This document shows positions 1-8,435 of a stretch of 64,000 bases of DNA, piece after piece. The notes under the pieces are model-generated. The model was given only the letters and a program-made list of their open reading frames with translations, was not told the DNA's origin and searched no databases. Made by a program: the position numbers and the translations under genes. Positions within the stretch are counted from its first letter, which is position 1; each line of letters opens with the position of its first letter. Origin of the DNA: Stutzerimonas decontaminans (GTDB lineage: Bacteria > Pseudomonadota > Gammaproteobacteria > Pseudomonadales > Pseudomonadaceae); the NCBI RefSeq assembly GCF_000661915.1, contig NZ_CP007509.1:3733501-3797500 (forward strand). Reading direction: 5' to 3'.

Positions 1-1366
1 GGGCCAGCGAGAGCAGGCCGAGGCAGGCGCGGTAGCCCATCTCCGGGTGCGGCTTGTGGGTCAGTTGGTGATCGATCAGTTGGCGCGTGTAGGGGCCGAT
101 CCGCTCGCCCCAGTCGAGCAGGCGTTGCGGCGTCCATTCGCGATGCGCCTGGTGCGCGGCGGGCATGTGCTCGCGCTGCGTGCTGTAGGCGCCGCGACGG
201 CCCAGCAGCAGGTGGCTGGCCACCCGCCGGTTGCCATGCAGCACTTCCAGGGTGTGCGCCGTCAGCCGCACCTCGACGCTCTGCCGGGCCAGGGCCGAGG
301 GCACGCTGTAGAAGCTGCCATTGACCTCGATGTGGTAGTCGATGTTGACCTTGCAGCGCTTGAAGCTGGCGACCTCGTAGGGATGCTCCGGCAGCGGGCG
401 TAGGGCTGGGCGATCCAGGCGCTCGAACCAGTCGCGCCGGCAGCCGTCGAGGCGCTTGAACGGGCGTCGATTCAGCTCCTCCAGCAGTTCGGCGATGGCC
501 TGGTTGAGCGCATGCAGGCTGAAGAACTGCCGGTGGCGCAGCCGCGCCATGATCCAGCGCTCGACCACCTGCACCGCCACCTCGGCCTTGGCCTTGTCCT
601 GAGGTTTGCGTGGCCGGGCTGGCAGCATCACCGTCTGGTAATGCCGCGCGCACTCCAGCGTCGCCCGGTTCAGGCCGGGCTCGTAGCGATCCGGCTGGGC
701 GACCAGGGCGCGCGGATTGTCCGGCACCACCATCTCCGGCACGCCGCCGAAGTAGGCAAGCGCCTGCCCCAGCGAAGTCAGCCAGTCCACCTGGGTTTCG
801 CCCGGCGTCGCGCAGGCATAGGTGTAATTCGAGGCGCCCAGGGCGGCGACGAAGATGTGCGCCCGGCGGACTTCGCCGGTGCCTGGATCGACCACCGGCA
901 GCGTCGGGCCGGCATAGTCGATAAACAGCTTCTCGCCCGCGCGGTGCAGCTGGCGCATCGAACGCTTGAGCGTCTGTGCGTAACGCCGGTAGTGCTCGAC
1001 GAACTGGGTGTAGCGGTAGGTCGGCTGCCCCGCATGCGCGGCGAGATACTCCTCCCACAGCAGCTGCAAGGTCACGCCCTTGCGCCGCAGCTCGCGATGG
1101 ATACTCAGCACATCGGGCAGTACCCGCTCACCGCGCGGCTTGCCCGGTGGCATCGGCGCAAACAAGGCGGCTGCCAACGCGGCCTCATCCATCGCCACCA
1201 GCGCCGGCCAGTCCAGCCCGGCCACGCGCGCCGCCGTGACGTACTTGCTGACCACGCCCTTGGACAGCTGCAAGGCGCGGGCAATCTTCTCGTGGGACAA
1301 ACCGGCCTCAAGCTTGAGGCGCAGACATTCTTTGATGTTTCGCATGGCTACTCGCGGCGCCGCCAT
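1..1366 (-). CDS. istA: IS21-family transposase IstA (3' end outside window)
   Basis: The minus-strand frame is open from an ATG at 1366 to the left edge (455 codons), so the C-terminus and the partner ATPase gene istB lie outside. The N-terminus has a helix-turn-helix (residues about 20-45, with HEKIARAL and SKGVVSKYV) of the kind IstA uses to bind the element ends. The rve-type DDE integrase core shows D in FIDYAGPTL, D in MVVPDNPRA and E in KAKAEVAVQ. An in-frame ATG at 1345 is an alternative start. IstA cuts and joins the IS ends; IstB selects the target. The gene points away from the helicase that the element disrupts. Intact as far as visible. Confidence 0.93.
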   Translation of the reverse strand, partial: MAAPRVAMRNIKECLRLKLEAGLSHEKIARALQLSKGVVSKYVTAARVAGLDWPALVAMDEAALAAALFAPMPPGKPRGERVLPDVLSIHRELRRKGVTLQLLWEEYLAAHAGQPTYRYTQFVEHYRRYAQTLKRSMRQLHRAGEKLFIDYAGPTLPVVDPGTGEVRRAHIFVAALGASNYTYACATPGETQVDWLTSLGQALAYFGGVPEMVVPDNPRALVAQPDRYEPGLNRATLECARHYQTVMLPARPRKPQDKAKAEVAVQVVERWIMARLRHRQFFSLHALNQAIAELLEELNRRPFKRLDGCRRDWFERLDRPALRPLPEHPYEVASFKRCKVNIDYHIEVNGSFYSVPSALARQSVEVRLTAHTLEVLHGNRRVASHLLLGRRGAYSTQREHMPAAHQAHREWTPQRLLDWGERIGPYTRQLIDHQLTHKPHPEMGYRACLGLLSLA

Positions 1367-1439
1367 CCCTCGTCTCCCGAAATCGGGCGAGGGTGACGGT
1401 CGCGTCAGGTCATGCGCAACGCAGGGGGAAGGTTTTCGC

Positions 1440-1598
1440 TAAACCGTGACCGACGATTTCGGTAAGCCGTGACCGCCTGTTTCGGAACAGGTGGAAAATC
1501 GGTCACGTTGTTAGCGAAATCAGCGGTCACGCGTTAGCGAAATGACCGGTCACGATCAACCGAAACGGCCGGTCACGATGCTCCGAAATCCGCAGTCA
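1440..1598. mobile_element. IS21 terminal region with repeated transposase-binding motifs
   Basis: Between istA and the broken helicase lie repeats of about 22 bp with the pattern GTGACCG-N3-TTTCG. Two run in the plus direction (1445-1485) and four or five in the minus direction (1499-1598). Multiple terminal repeats are typical of IS21-family ends. The outer end probably is the CA dinucleotide near 1598, because IS21-type elements end in TG...CA. A direct target repeat cannot be checked because the other end of the element is outside the window. Confidence 0.8.
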
Positions 1599-2578
1599 CC
1601 GGCCTTTAGCGCTTTCTCGGTTTCCTCTCGAATGTCCTTCGCCAAACTGCCGTGATGCGGCCAGAACTCGTTCGGTACACCATCCTGCTCGCAGCGGCGC
1701 CGCAGATTGTCAGCGAACCACTCCACCTGAGCTCGACTGTTGGGGAAGATCAGGTTATTGCTGCCCCGTAGCACCTGAAAGAGATGCTCTGCGATGGAAT
1801 GGTCCGGAGAAAAAACATCGTCACCTTCAGGCTGTATCGGGAGCGCCTTCTTGCACTCCACATACCCTCTGATCTGAACCTTAAGTATCTGCCCACTACC
1901 CTTGGATTCGATAACCGACACATGATGAGGGGCATTGGGACGTAAGAAGGCAGCAGCCAGCGTCATGTCGCCCAGCGTGGCGGAAAGCCCAACCCTGGGC
2001 AGGGGGCGATCAATGATTGTTTCAACACGATGCATGAGTGACTGCAGTTGCTTGCCGCGCTCACTACCGATAAAGGCATGGAGCTCATCCACCACCAGAT
2101 ATCGCAGGTTGGCAAACAATCCCGCTAGGCTGGTTCCCTTGTTGACGAACAGAGCTTCGAGCGACTCCGGGGTGATCAGCAGAACGCCTTCCGGGGACTT
2201 GAGGAAGCGATGTTTGCGGCTCGCTGAGATATCCCCATGCCAGGCAATGACTGGAAGCTCAAGCTCATCGCAAAGTCGCGCCAAACGATCCCACTGGTCA
2301 TTGATGAGAGCCTTCAGCGGGCTGATGTAAAGCACCGCCCCGGGGTTTTCCGTGTTCTGCAGGAGATTGGTAAGAATGGGCAGAAACGCGGCTTCGGTTT
2401 TGCCTGCAGCTGTAGCCGCCGCGATGATGACATCCTGGTCGGCCCCCAAGAGCGCAGGGATAGCACGCTCCTGGGCATCGCGTAGGGAGGTCCAGCCCTC
2501 GGCCCATATCCAGCGCTGGATTCGCGGTTCAAGGAGATCGAAGCCAACCGATTCAGAGCTGGAAGGTGGCAAGCTCAT
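1599..2578 (-). pseudogene. Lhr-like DEAD/DEAH helicase, truncated by IS21
   Basis: Superfamily 2 helicase, possibly BrxHI/Lhr-like. Visible in order: Q-motif-like region, Walker A AATAAGKT (about residues 54-61), motif Ib TPESLEALF, DEXH box VVDELHAF, motif III GLSATLGD, then the start of the second RecA domain with FPNSRAQVEWF and HHGSLAKD. Coding is lost after about 326 residues where the IS21 end begins; the reading frame runs on into the IS to a stop at 1556. Motifs V and VI (arginine fingers) are therefore missing, so helicase activity is probably lost. The start chosen is ATG 2578, which overlaps the upstream ATPase gene by 26 nt and implies co-translation. The remaining 3' part of the gene may lie beyond the IS to the left of this window. 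Confidence 0.88.
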
Positions 2579-3848
2579 CGTCCGCATCCACTTGGGTATC
2601 GGCCTCACCGCCTCGATCCGGTGCAATCTCCACGGCACCCAACAGGGTCCGCCAATCAGCGTCAGGATTCTGCTCCAACACCGCTAGCAGGCTGATGAAT
2701 GCGGTAATGGTCGTCCGCGGGGTACGGAAGTAGGCCTCACCCATCCGCTGGTTGCAGTGGGCCATAAACAGCGGCAATGCTTCGTCGGGTAGCAGATAGC
2801 GCTCGCTCACGCCTGCCGCGTATACATGACGCAGTTTCTGCAGCAGCACGTAGAAATCCTCAGGCGTCAGACTAGTGAGGCGTATAACAGGGCCGGAAAG
2901 ATCTACCAGCCCGGACTTCGCGAAGTTATTTTCAGCCAGACGCGACTGCAGCGCCGGATAGCTGTAGAGGCCGCGGCGAGTATCCATGAGAAATTCGGGT
3001 GTACCGCCCAACACAAAACCAAGCCCCTCAGCAGAGCCCTGCAGGGAGTCATTGAGGATACGAAGAATCTGCTCGTAGTTAGCGTTACGAGCTTGGGTGT
3101 TGGAAAGTTTGTACAGGTTCACCAGCTCATCGAGACATACCATCAACCCGCTAAAGCCGGCCAACCGAACAAATCGCGCAAGCAGCTTGAGCTGATCGTA
3201 GACCGACGCATCGTCGACGATGGTTCGCACCCCCAGTGCGGTGCGGGCATCTGTCTTGGTAGTGAACTCGCCACGCAACCAGCGGATAGCATCGGCCTTG
3301 AGCTGGTCGTTACCCTCTTCGAAGCCTTTGCAATAGGCCGCGATTACATCAGCAAAGTCATAGCCGTTGACCATCTCTGCTAGTTGGTCTAGATGCTCGC
3401 GAATCACAGCCTCACTGTCTTTGCCGGACGCTTTGGCTTCCATCTTGGCCTGTGCCACGAATTTCTCGACTATTCCTTGCAGAGCGCCGCCATCAGGCTT
3501 AGTTCGGGTGGACATGTTCTTGGCCAATTCGGCATACAGCGAGCGAGCCTGGCCACCAGTAGCATGGAGACGACGATCCGGGTTCAGATCGGCATGCATG
3601 GTGACGAGCTTGCGCTCCATCGCGATAGAGCGAACCAGGTTGAGGAAGAATGTCTTGCCTGCACCATACTCACCGATCACTACGCGGAACGCGGAACCGC
3701 TTTCCGCGAGGCGCTCCACATCACGGATGAGTGCTTCCAGCTCCCCGACACGCCCCACTTGAATCAGGTGCTGGCCTGCACGGGGAACGACGCCGGCGCG
3801 CAGGGACTGGATGACCGCATCGCGGTCCTTGGCTCTGATGCTGCTCAT
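2553..3848 (-). CDS. BrxD-like P-loop ATPase
   Basis: 431-residue AAA/STAND-like ATPase resembling the BREX ATP-binding proteins BrxC/BrxD (the family formerly called DUF2791). Walker A is GEYGAGKT (residues 59-66), Walker B is GLMVCLDELVNLY (about 237-249), and a sensor-like stretch GFVLGGTPEFL follows. The start overlaps the stop of the upstream TerB-domain gene by 4 nt (ATGA), and its end overlaps the helicase start, so all three are one operon. In type 2 BREX, BrxD and the helicase BrxHI sit together, but no PglX methyltransferase, PglZ or BrxL is present here. By inference it is an NTP-driven switch that couples the TerB protein to the helicase. Family assignment is by motif reading. Confidence 0.8.
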   Translation of the reverse strand: MSSIRAKDRDAVIQSLRAGVVPRAGQHLIQVGRVGELEALIRDVERLAESGSAFRVVIGEYGAGKTFFLNLVRSIAMERKLVTMHADLNPDRRLHATGGQARSLYAELAKNMSTRTKPDGGALQGIVEKFVAQAKMEAKASGKDSEAVIREHLDQLAEMVNGYDFADVIAAYCKGFEEGNDQLKADAIRWLRGEFTTKTDARTALGVRTIVDDASVYDQLKLLARFVRLAGFSGLMVCLDELVNLYKLSNTQARNANYEQILRILNDSLQGSAEGLGFVLGGTPEFLMDTRRGLYSYPALQSRLAENNFAKSGLVDLSGPVIRLTSLTPEDFYVLLQKLRHVYAAGVSERYLLPDEALPLFMAHCNQRMGEAYFRTPRTTITAFISLLAVLEQNPDADWRTLLGAVEIAPDRGGEADTQVDADDELATFQL

Positions 3849-6328
3849 AGCGGTAGTTTGTCCATAATGTCAGGGTTGACTTCGAAGGGGTCTTCCCCCT
3901 CGGTGACTGGCATATCGAAATGCTCAAATGCCATGTCGTTGATCTGCTCCAATGCTCCGTCGAGCATGAGCTCCATATCGCTTGCAACGGCCTCCAACTC
4001 GTCACGAGACCACTCGGTACGGGATACGAGTACACGCAGGAAGGCCGAGTGATCGGCGTCTAAGCCACAAATGTAGGAAGTATCCTCAACAGTCTCTTCC
4101 ACAACTACGTCATCTGGCTCAGCAGGCTTGTCGTCAACGAAAACCTGAGCCAGCAGCGCAGATACCTGTTCCGTTTCACGCTGCAACTGAGCGATGCGCT
4201 CGTGGTCCAGAGCAAATCCCCCAACGGGCTTGGACGGGGTTGCTCCGGGTATGGAAGGCGTTGTCTGCGATGAGCCAACGGGGCTGCCACTGGCGGCCAC
4301 ATGAAGGTCGCTGTACAGCGATTGCGGATCCAGCTGCAGGGTCTTGTAGACGCGCTCCAGCAACTTCACCTCTGCGGGGCTAACCTCGCCGTCGACCTGC
4401 GCCAAGTGAGCGAGAAAAGCCGCCACAACCCTCTTCGCCGGCTCGGCCAGGGGCTCCAGTTTCTTCTTCAGGCTTTGCAGGGTTGGTGGCTGGTTAAGCT
4501 GCAGACGCAGGTGGGCCTTCAGGCGTTTCCGATGAGCACCGCTCAGGTGACTCCAGGAGTCGATATGCTGGGATAGCAGCATAATTTCCTGCGGCGACGT
4601 GTCACCATCGGCCGCCGCCACAGCACAAGCAAGGTCCAACGTAACACAGGCGGCGCTATAAGCCGGCGAAGACCGCAGGTCACCATCTTCAGCCTGGGTC
4701 GCAAAGAGCGCCACATTGTCCTCTGACTTGGGTGTTCGGCTGCCTGTCAGCACATCCGGCTCGATACCGATGTGTAAAGACTCCAGCGCGCGGGCGAGCG
4801 TCAGAACCTTGTCTCGCGACAGGCTACCTGCGCTCTGCAGTCGCCCTGCCAGCTCACCGAAACTCATTACCACCATGCCGTCGCCGATGCGTTGCTTTAG
4901 CTCGGCGAGCGCTGTTCGAGCTGCTGGCGGCCACAGGTTTACGGGCAGCTGTAACAGCCCTTCTAATGCGTCAGGAGTGCCGGGGTTGCGGCCGAGATAA
5001 CGACTGTAGGGCTCCAACTGCACCGTGCATTCGTCAACCAACTGCTGCAGTTTCTTCCGAGCTGCGCTAGTCGCAGTGACATCAGGAATACCGGATAGGC
5101 CATCCAGCTCTTGGGGTGGTAGACCCGCAGAAGCGGTGTTGTATTGGAGTCTCAGACGGGTCTTGTTCTGAGGGAGCACCATACCGGCGCCATAACGTTC
5201 CTCGTAGCGCATGCAGAACAACTGGGCGAACGCTTCTTTACAGCGGGTTACGGGTGTTCGCTTCCCTATGTTGTGATCAGACAGCACCCAGGCCAACGCC
5301 CAGTCAGCCGGCATTGGTTGCTTGTCAGCCGCCAACTGACCCAGGCCAACACGCAGCTCTACAGGCATTTCGTAGCCGTAAGGTAACGGTGCCGGCGGCG
5401 CTTTTTGATAGCGCCTGGCGAGTATTTGGCCTTGGCGGAGGAAGTCTACGAAGCGACTGGCGTAGTTATTGAAGGAGTTATTCTTGCCATAAATCGAGAG
5501 CAGCCGCTCCACCTCGGCAATTATGATAGGTATGTCGGCCGCCGCAGCCTGATCCGTCTTGGCGTCGACAAAAACCCTACGCTCAAGACCGTAGAAGAAT
5601 AGGAACACGTAGCCGATGTTGGCATGCGGAGCCTTGCGACCACTGGATAGCCATTGCAAATATGCGCGGCGGGCCTCAGGAGAGATGCTGTCGTAACTGG
5701 GCCAGTAAGAGGTGAGACGCTCAGATATATCGACGATGCCCCGTGCGACCTTCAGTTTCGGGTTGATCAGTGACGGTTCCGAAGATCCATAGCGCCTGTT
5801 TTTATCTTCGCCGACGTAGATCAGACCAATAGTGATGTTTTCGCCCGCCACTTCAATGGTTTCGCCGGCAGAAAGCCACCGCACGTTGGCACTATTCAGG
5901 TTCGTCGGCGCGCTCGGAATTCGGTGGGAAGGCCGCTCAGTGGCCTCCAAAGTTACGGTAAAAAAGCCAGAGTCGTCTCGCTTTGCCGAACCCTGCCGGG
6001 GCGACGCAGAGACTTGCGCAGGAGCAGAGGGCTCACTTAGTGGCGAGACCTCATCCAATGAAAACGTCAGGCCGGTGCTTATGCCGAGGTCCGAGGAACT
6101 TGAACGAGCTCCCCCTTGGGGTGGCCGCATAGTTGTTGCCGAAGACATGACTGACGGTTTGCTGAAGGCCTTTATTACTAGCCACCCGCCTATACCGACA
6201 ATGAGTGCTCCGCCCAAGAAAACCCAAGCACCCTTGGGAACGGAAGCAAGCCCCCCAATCACTAGGGCACACAGAACCATCGCTCCAGATACACCAGACT
6301 TGCTGCTGCGCTTACGCTTCCCTGCCAT
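3845..6328 (-). CDS. Membrane-anchored TerB_N / TerB / TerB_C protein
   Basis: 827-residue protein. After a basic start (MAGKRKRSSKS) come two hydrophobic helices (about residues 15-55), then a Ser/Pro-rich linker to about 130. A TerB_N-like domain follows (about 145-300, with IYVGEDKN, EPSLINPKL, SYWPSYDSISPEARRAYLQWL and GYVFLFFYGLERR). A TerB-like helical domain lies near 590-700 (AVAAADGDTSPQE and AQVDGEVSPAEV, the acidic repeats typical of TerB). TerB_C closes the protein (WSRDELEAVASDMELMLDGALEQIN and DPFEVNP). TerB-family modules are linked to membrane-associated stress and anti-phage systems. It is the first gene of an operon with a BrxD-like ATPase and a helicase; the likely role is a membrane sensor or scaffold. 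Its substrate is unknown. Confidence 0.85.
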   Translation of the reverse strand: MAGKRKRSSKSGVSGAMVLCALVIGGLASVPKGAWVFLGGALIVGIGGWLVIKAFSKPSVMSSATTMRPPQGGARSSSSDLGISTGLTFSLDEVSPLSEPSAPAQVSASPRQGSAKRDDSGFFTVTLEATERPSHRIPSAPTNLNSANVRWLSAGETIEVAGENITIGLIYVGEDKNRRYGSSEPSLINPKLKVARGIVDISERLTSYWPSYDSISPEARRAYLQWLSSGRKAPHANIGYVFLFFYGLERRVFVDAKTDQAAAADIPIIIAEVERLLSIYGKNNSFNNYASRFVDFLRQGQILARRYQKAPPAPLPYGYEMPVELRVGLGQLAADKQPMPADWALAWVLSDHNIGKRTPVTRCKEAFAQLFCMRYEERYGAGMVLPQNKTRLRLQYNTASAGLPPQELDGLSGIPDVTATSAARKKLQQLVDECTVQLEPYSRYLGRNPGTPDALEGLLQLPVNLWPPAARTALAELKQRIGDGMVVMSFGELAGRLQSAGSLSRDKVLTLARALESLHIGIEPDVLTGSRTPKSEDNVALFATQAEDGDLRSSPAYSAACVTLDLACAVAAADGDTSPQEIMLLSQHIDSWSHLSGAHRKRLKAHLRLQLNQPPTLQSLKKKLEPLAEPAKRVVAAFLAHLAQVDGEVSPAEVKLLERVYKTLQLDPQSLYSDLHVAASGSPVGSSQTTPSIPGATPSKPVGGFALDHERIAQLQRETEQVSALLAQVFVDDKPAEPDDVVVEETVEDTSYICGLDADHSAFLRVLVSRTEWSRDELEAVASDMELMLDGALEQINDMAFEHFDMPVTEGEDPFEVNPDIMDKLPL

Positions 6329-6536
6329 CGCTTCGACTCCCTATACAAGCATGCTGGCCATTTAGCAGTATCAGCAATTCGGGTGCATCAGCCAATACCT
6401 CGCGCCACGCTACGTGTTGAATCTCTTTATGATGTTATCCAAATGTGTTCCGTATGCACTGGTGAGATGGCGGCTCGATGCGAGCCGGGCGGCCACGGGG
6501 TTGAATTGATGAGCAGGCACAGCGCCGTCCGCCCTA

Positions 6537-7190
6537 CTACGTCGATTGCCTCGCGCTGAGCAGTAACTGCGCTAACCGTGCCAGATTACGCGCATCGTCG
6601 ATGGCCCTGTGATGCTCACCCTCCCAGGAAAGGCCTATGCTTTCCACTGCACACTTCAGACCTAGCGCACGGCAAGCGAAAATCTTCCAAAAGCACTTCT
6701 TTAGATTGATATGACGCGCCGGATCCAGCAATACATCTACCCCTGCTCTGAAAGCATCCTTCTTCAGCTGGTTTCGGTCGTAATCGCCCCAAGAGCACCA
6801 GCGCCAGCCTTCTGTATTTCGCGGCCTCAGCCAGTCACCAAGCTGATCTTGTACCTCCGCGAAACGCTTTGCAGTATCGACGTCAGATTGAGATATGCCG
6901 GTCAGCCCCGTGCAAAACTCAGTTAGCGTGGGGCGAAGTAGCGGCCGGACAAACTGTCCGAAATGATCGACAATCCTGTACTCCGACTGAACATCCAACA
7001 GCGCGATGCCAATTTCGATCGTCTCCATCTCGTCGCGCTGGACCTCCAATACGTGAGCGTTCCAGGCCGCCTCGTTTAGGCCGGCAGGGTAGTCATCGCA
7101 AGTCGCTTCCAGATCCACGCAAAGTAACAAGCGACTTTCTCCAAGTTGTTGACGAAGCGCATCAAGCTGCCCCCAACGCTTTACCTGCAT
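6537..7190 (-). CDS. DEDDh 3'-5' exonuclease (DnaQ/ERI1/KapD-like)
   Basis: 217 residues with the full DEDDh set: ExoI VDLEAT (D26, E28), an ExoII aspartate in WGDYDRNQL, and ExoIII HHRAIDDARNLARL with the H and D expected of DnaQ-fold enzymes. The layout (FCTGLTGISQSDVD between ExoI and ExoII) is like the ERI1/KapD group of 3'-5' exoribonucleases or DNases rather than the polymerase epsilon subunit. It lies 208 nt upstream of the TerB cassette on the same strand and could be expressed with it or be independent cargo. The substrate cannot be told from sequence. Confidence 0.85.
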   Translation of the reverse strand: MQVKRWGQLDALRQQLGESRLLLCVDLEATCDDYPAGLNEAAWNAHVLEVQRDEMETIEIGIALLDVQSEYRIVDHFGQFVRPLLRPTLTEFCTGLTGISQSDVDTAKRFAEVQDQLGDWLRPRNTEGWRWCSWGDYDRNQLKKDAFRAGVDVLLDPARHINLKKCFWKIFACRALGLKCAVESIGLSWEGEHHRAIDDARNLARLAQLLLSARQST

Positions 7191-7284
7191 GACACCCCAC
7201 CCTTCTTTTCCTCAGAGGATATAAACCTACGAGCATCAGCACTGACCGTGGGCTCAGTTTTATAGTAGTGACACGAGAAACGGA

Positions 7285-7659
7285 TCACTGAATCGTTACT
7301 GGGGTTGCGTGTATGCCTTTTTCCCTCTGTGCCAACAGCCAATCCAGTGACAGGCGCCCGCCGACCTCTTTGAATGTCACAATAACGTACAAGCTGCCCG
7401 TGGCGGTAAACAGCGCCCAAAACCCGCCTTGCTCATGAGCTTTCAGTACATCGGAGGTCCGAACCCGGTGACCGTCCTGGAACCTTCCATACACATCCGC
7501 CCGCACGTGACGATGAACCACGCCGATACAACAGCCTGCGATTAAATAAGCGTCCGTGAGGTACGCCGTAACTTCCCTACCAAAAGACATATTCATTGCC
7601 CGCGACAACGCGTCAGATACATCACGTGCTTGGTCGATACTTCGTTTAGTTGAACTCAT
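7285..7659 (-). CDS. Hypothetical protein with RFQ-G-VRT motif
   Basis: 124 residues, no recognised family. Contains GRFQDGHRVRTSDVL followed by a predicted beta-rich stretch (FWALFTATGSLYVIVTF). The same pattern, RFQ-x-G-x-x-VRT then a short beta hairpin, occurs in the 136-residue protein encoded at 8025-8435, so the two are probably distant paralogues. There are no signal peptide or membrane segments. It lies on the same strand as its neighbours with gaps of about 50-95 nt, in a lower-GC accessory stretch. Function unknown. Confidence 0.6.
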   Translation of the reverse strand: MSSTKRSIDQARDVSDALSRAMNMSFGREVTAYLTDAYLIAGCCIGVVHRHVRADVYGRFQDGHRVRTSDVLKAHEQGGFWALFTATGSLYVIVTFKEVGGRLSLDWLLAQREKGIHATPVTIQ

Positions 7660-7710
7660 TGCGTCAGCCCCAAATTCGGATGAAAGCTCGTTGCCTACCC
7701 CTACTAACTG

Positions 7711-8025
7711 CTAGCTGTCTAACCAATAATCGTCGCGAGCAATACGTCCAAAGTTATAGTCGTCGTGCTGCGGGGCGTCGCCAAACAAATGGTGTATGCG
7801 TCGCTCCTGCCGCAGGAACGCCAAGGTCATGAAGAAGCAGGTTTCACACATCCGCACGCGATAACGCTCACCGTCATGTCGCGCGCCGTACCCCCAATGC
7901 GCTTGCAGCACACCGAACTGTTCACCGTACCCAGGCACTCGCGTGGAGGTACCACAGACGTCGCAAGGCACATCGGGATGGCCGTTGTCTGGTACGTCTC
8001 TGCCCGCCAATATCTGACTGAGCAT
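7711..8025 (-). CDS. Small zinc-ribbon-like hypothetical protein
   Basis: 104 residues from the ATG at 8025. A longer in-frame start at 8118 exists, but the stop of the preceding gene and this ATG share an A (TGATG), which argues for translational coupling and for the shorter start. Two CxxC pairs (CDVCGTSTRVPGYGEQ and RMCETCFF) about 45 residues apart suggest one zinc site. The C-terminus is acidic (DYNFGRIARDDYWLDS). It looks like a small nucleic-acid or protein-binding zinc ribbon of the kind found with immunity or phage-related genes; function unknown. Confidence 0.65.
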   Translation of the reverse strand: MLSQILAGRDVPDNGHPDVPCDVCGTSTRVPGYGEQFGVLQAHWGYGARHDGERYRVRMCETCFFMTLAFLRQERRIHHLFGDAPQHDDYNFGRIARDDYWLDS

Positions 8026-8435
8026 CAAAAAATCCTCAACACAGTAGTGAGCTCGGCGCTTTTGCGAGCCCCCGGGCCAGCAAGCACATATCGCGTATTG
8101 CGCGTTCTGAATATGCACCCATCGGCAAACTCAATCAGTTGTGTTGTTCGTACCCAGTCACCCTCTTGGAAACGGCGGGCACTGTCGTACAGCACGCGGC
8201 CGGCATACACCATCGCGGGCTGTTGCCCGGACGCGAGTAACGTTTCTCGTATCGCGTCAGGCATGATGAGATCGATCCATATCCAGTCTCGCACAACACA
8301 GAACGGCACCTCGTCAAACAACGCAGCCGCTGAGCCGCGCGCGCACGCCTCTGCTAACGACATCTCGATACCAGGCATTACCTCACCCGGGGCGTATAAC
8401 AAATGAGATACTTTCTTTAAATCGACCATAACCAT
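8025..8435 (-). CDS. Hypothetical protein, possibly DUF6957-like
   Basis: 136 residues. Begins VDLKKVSHLLYAPGEV, then FCVVRDWIWIDLIMPDAIRETLLASG, then RRFQEGDWVRTTQLIEF and a C-terminal LAGPGARKSAEL. I associate this layout with a small pseudomonad family (DUF6957), but this is from memory and not verified. It overlaps the following zinc-ribbon gene by one base (TGATG). The RFQ-G-VRT element is shared with the protein at 7285-7659. Function unknown; together the three genes look like a small conserved accessory unit. Confidence 0.65.
   Translation of the reverse strand: MVMVDLKKVSHLLYAPGEVMPGIEMSLAEACARGSAAALFDEVPFCVVRDWIWIDLIMPDAIRETLLASGQQPAMVYAGRVLYDSARRFQEGDWVRTTQLIEFADGCIFRTRNTRYVLAGPGARKSAELTTVLRIF

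Noticed and set aside
512..1396. A 294-codon plus-strand frame in the IS21 end
   Set aside because: Antisense to istA, which has HTH and DDE motifs.
1..6328. A complete BREX system
   Set aside because: Only BrxD-like and helicase-like genes are present; there is no PglX, PglZ, BrxC/L or PglW in the visible region.
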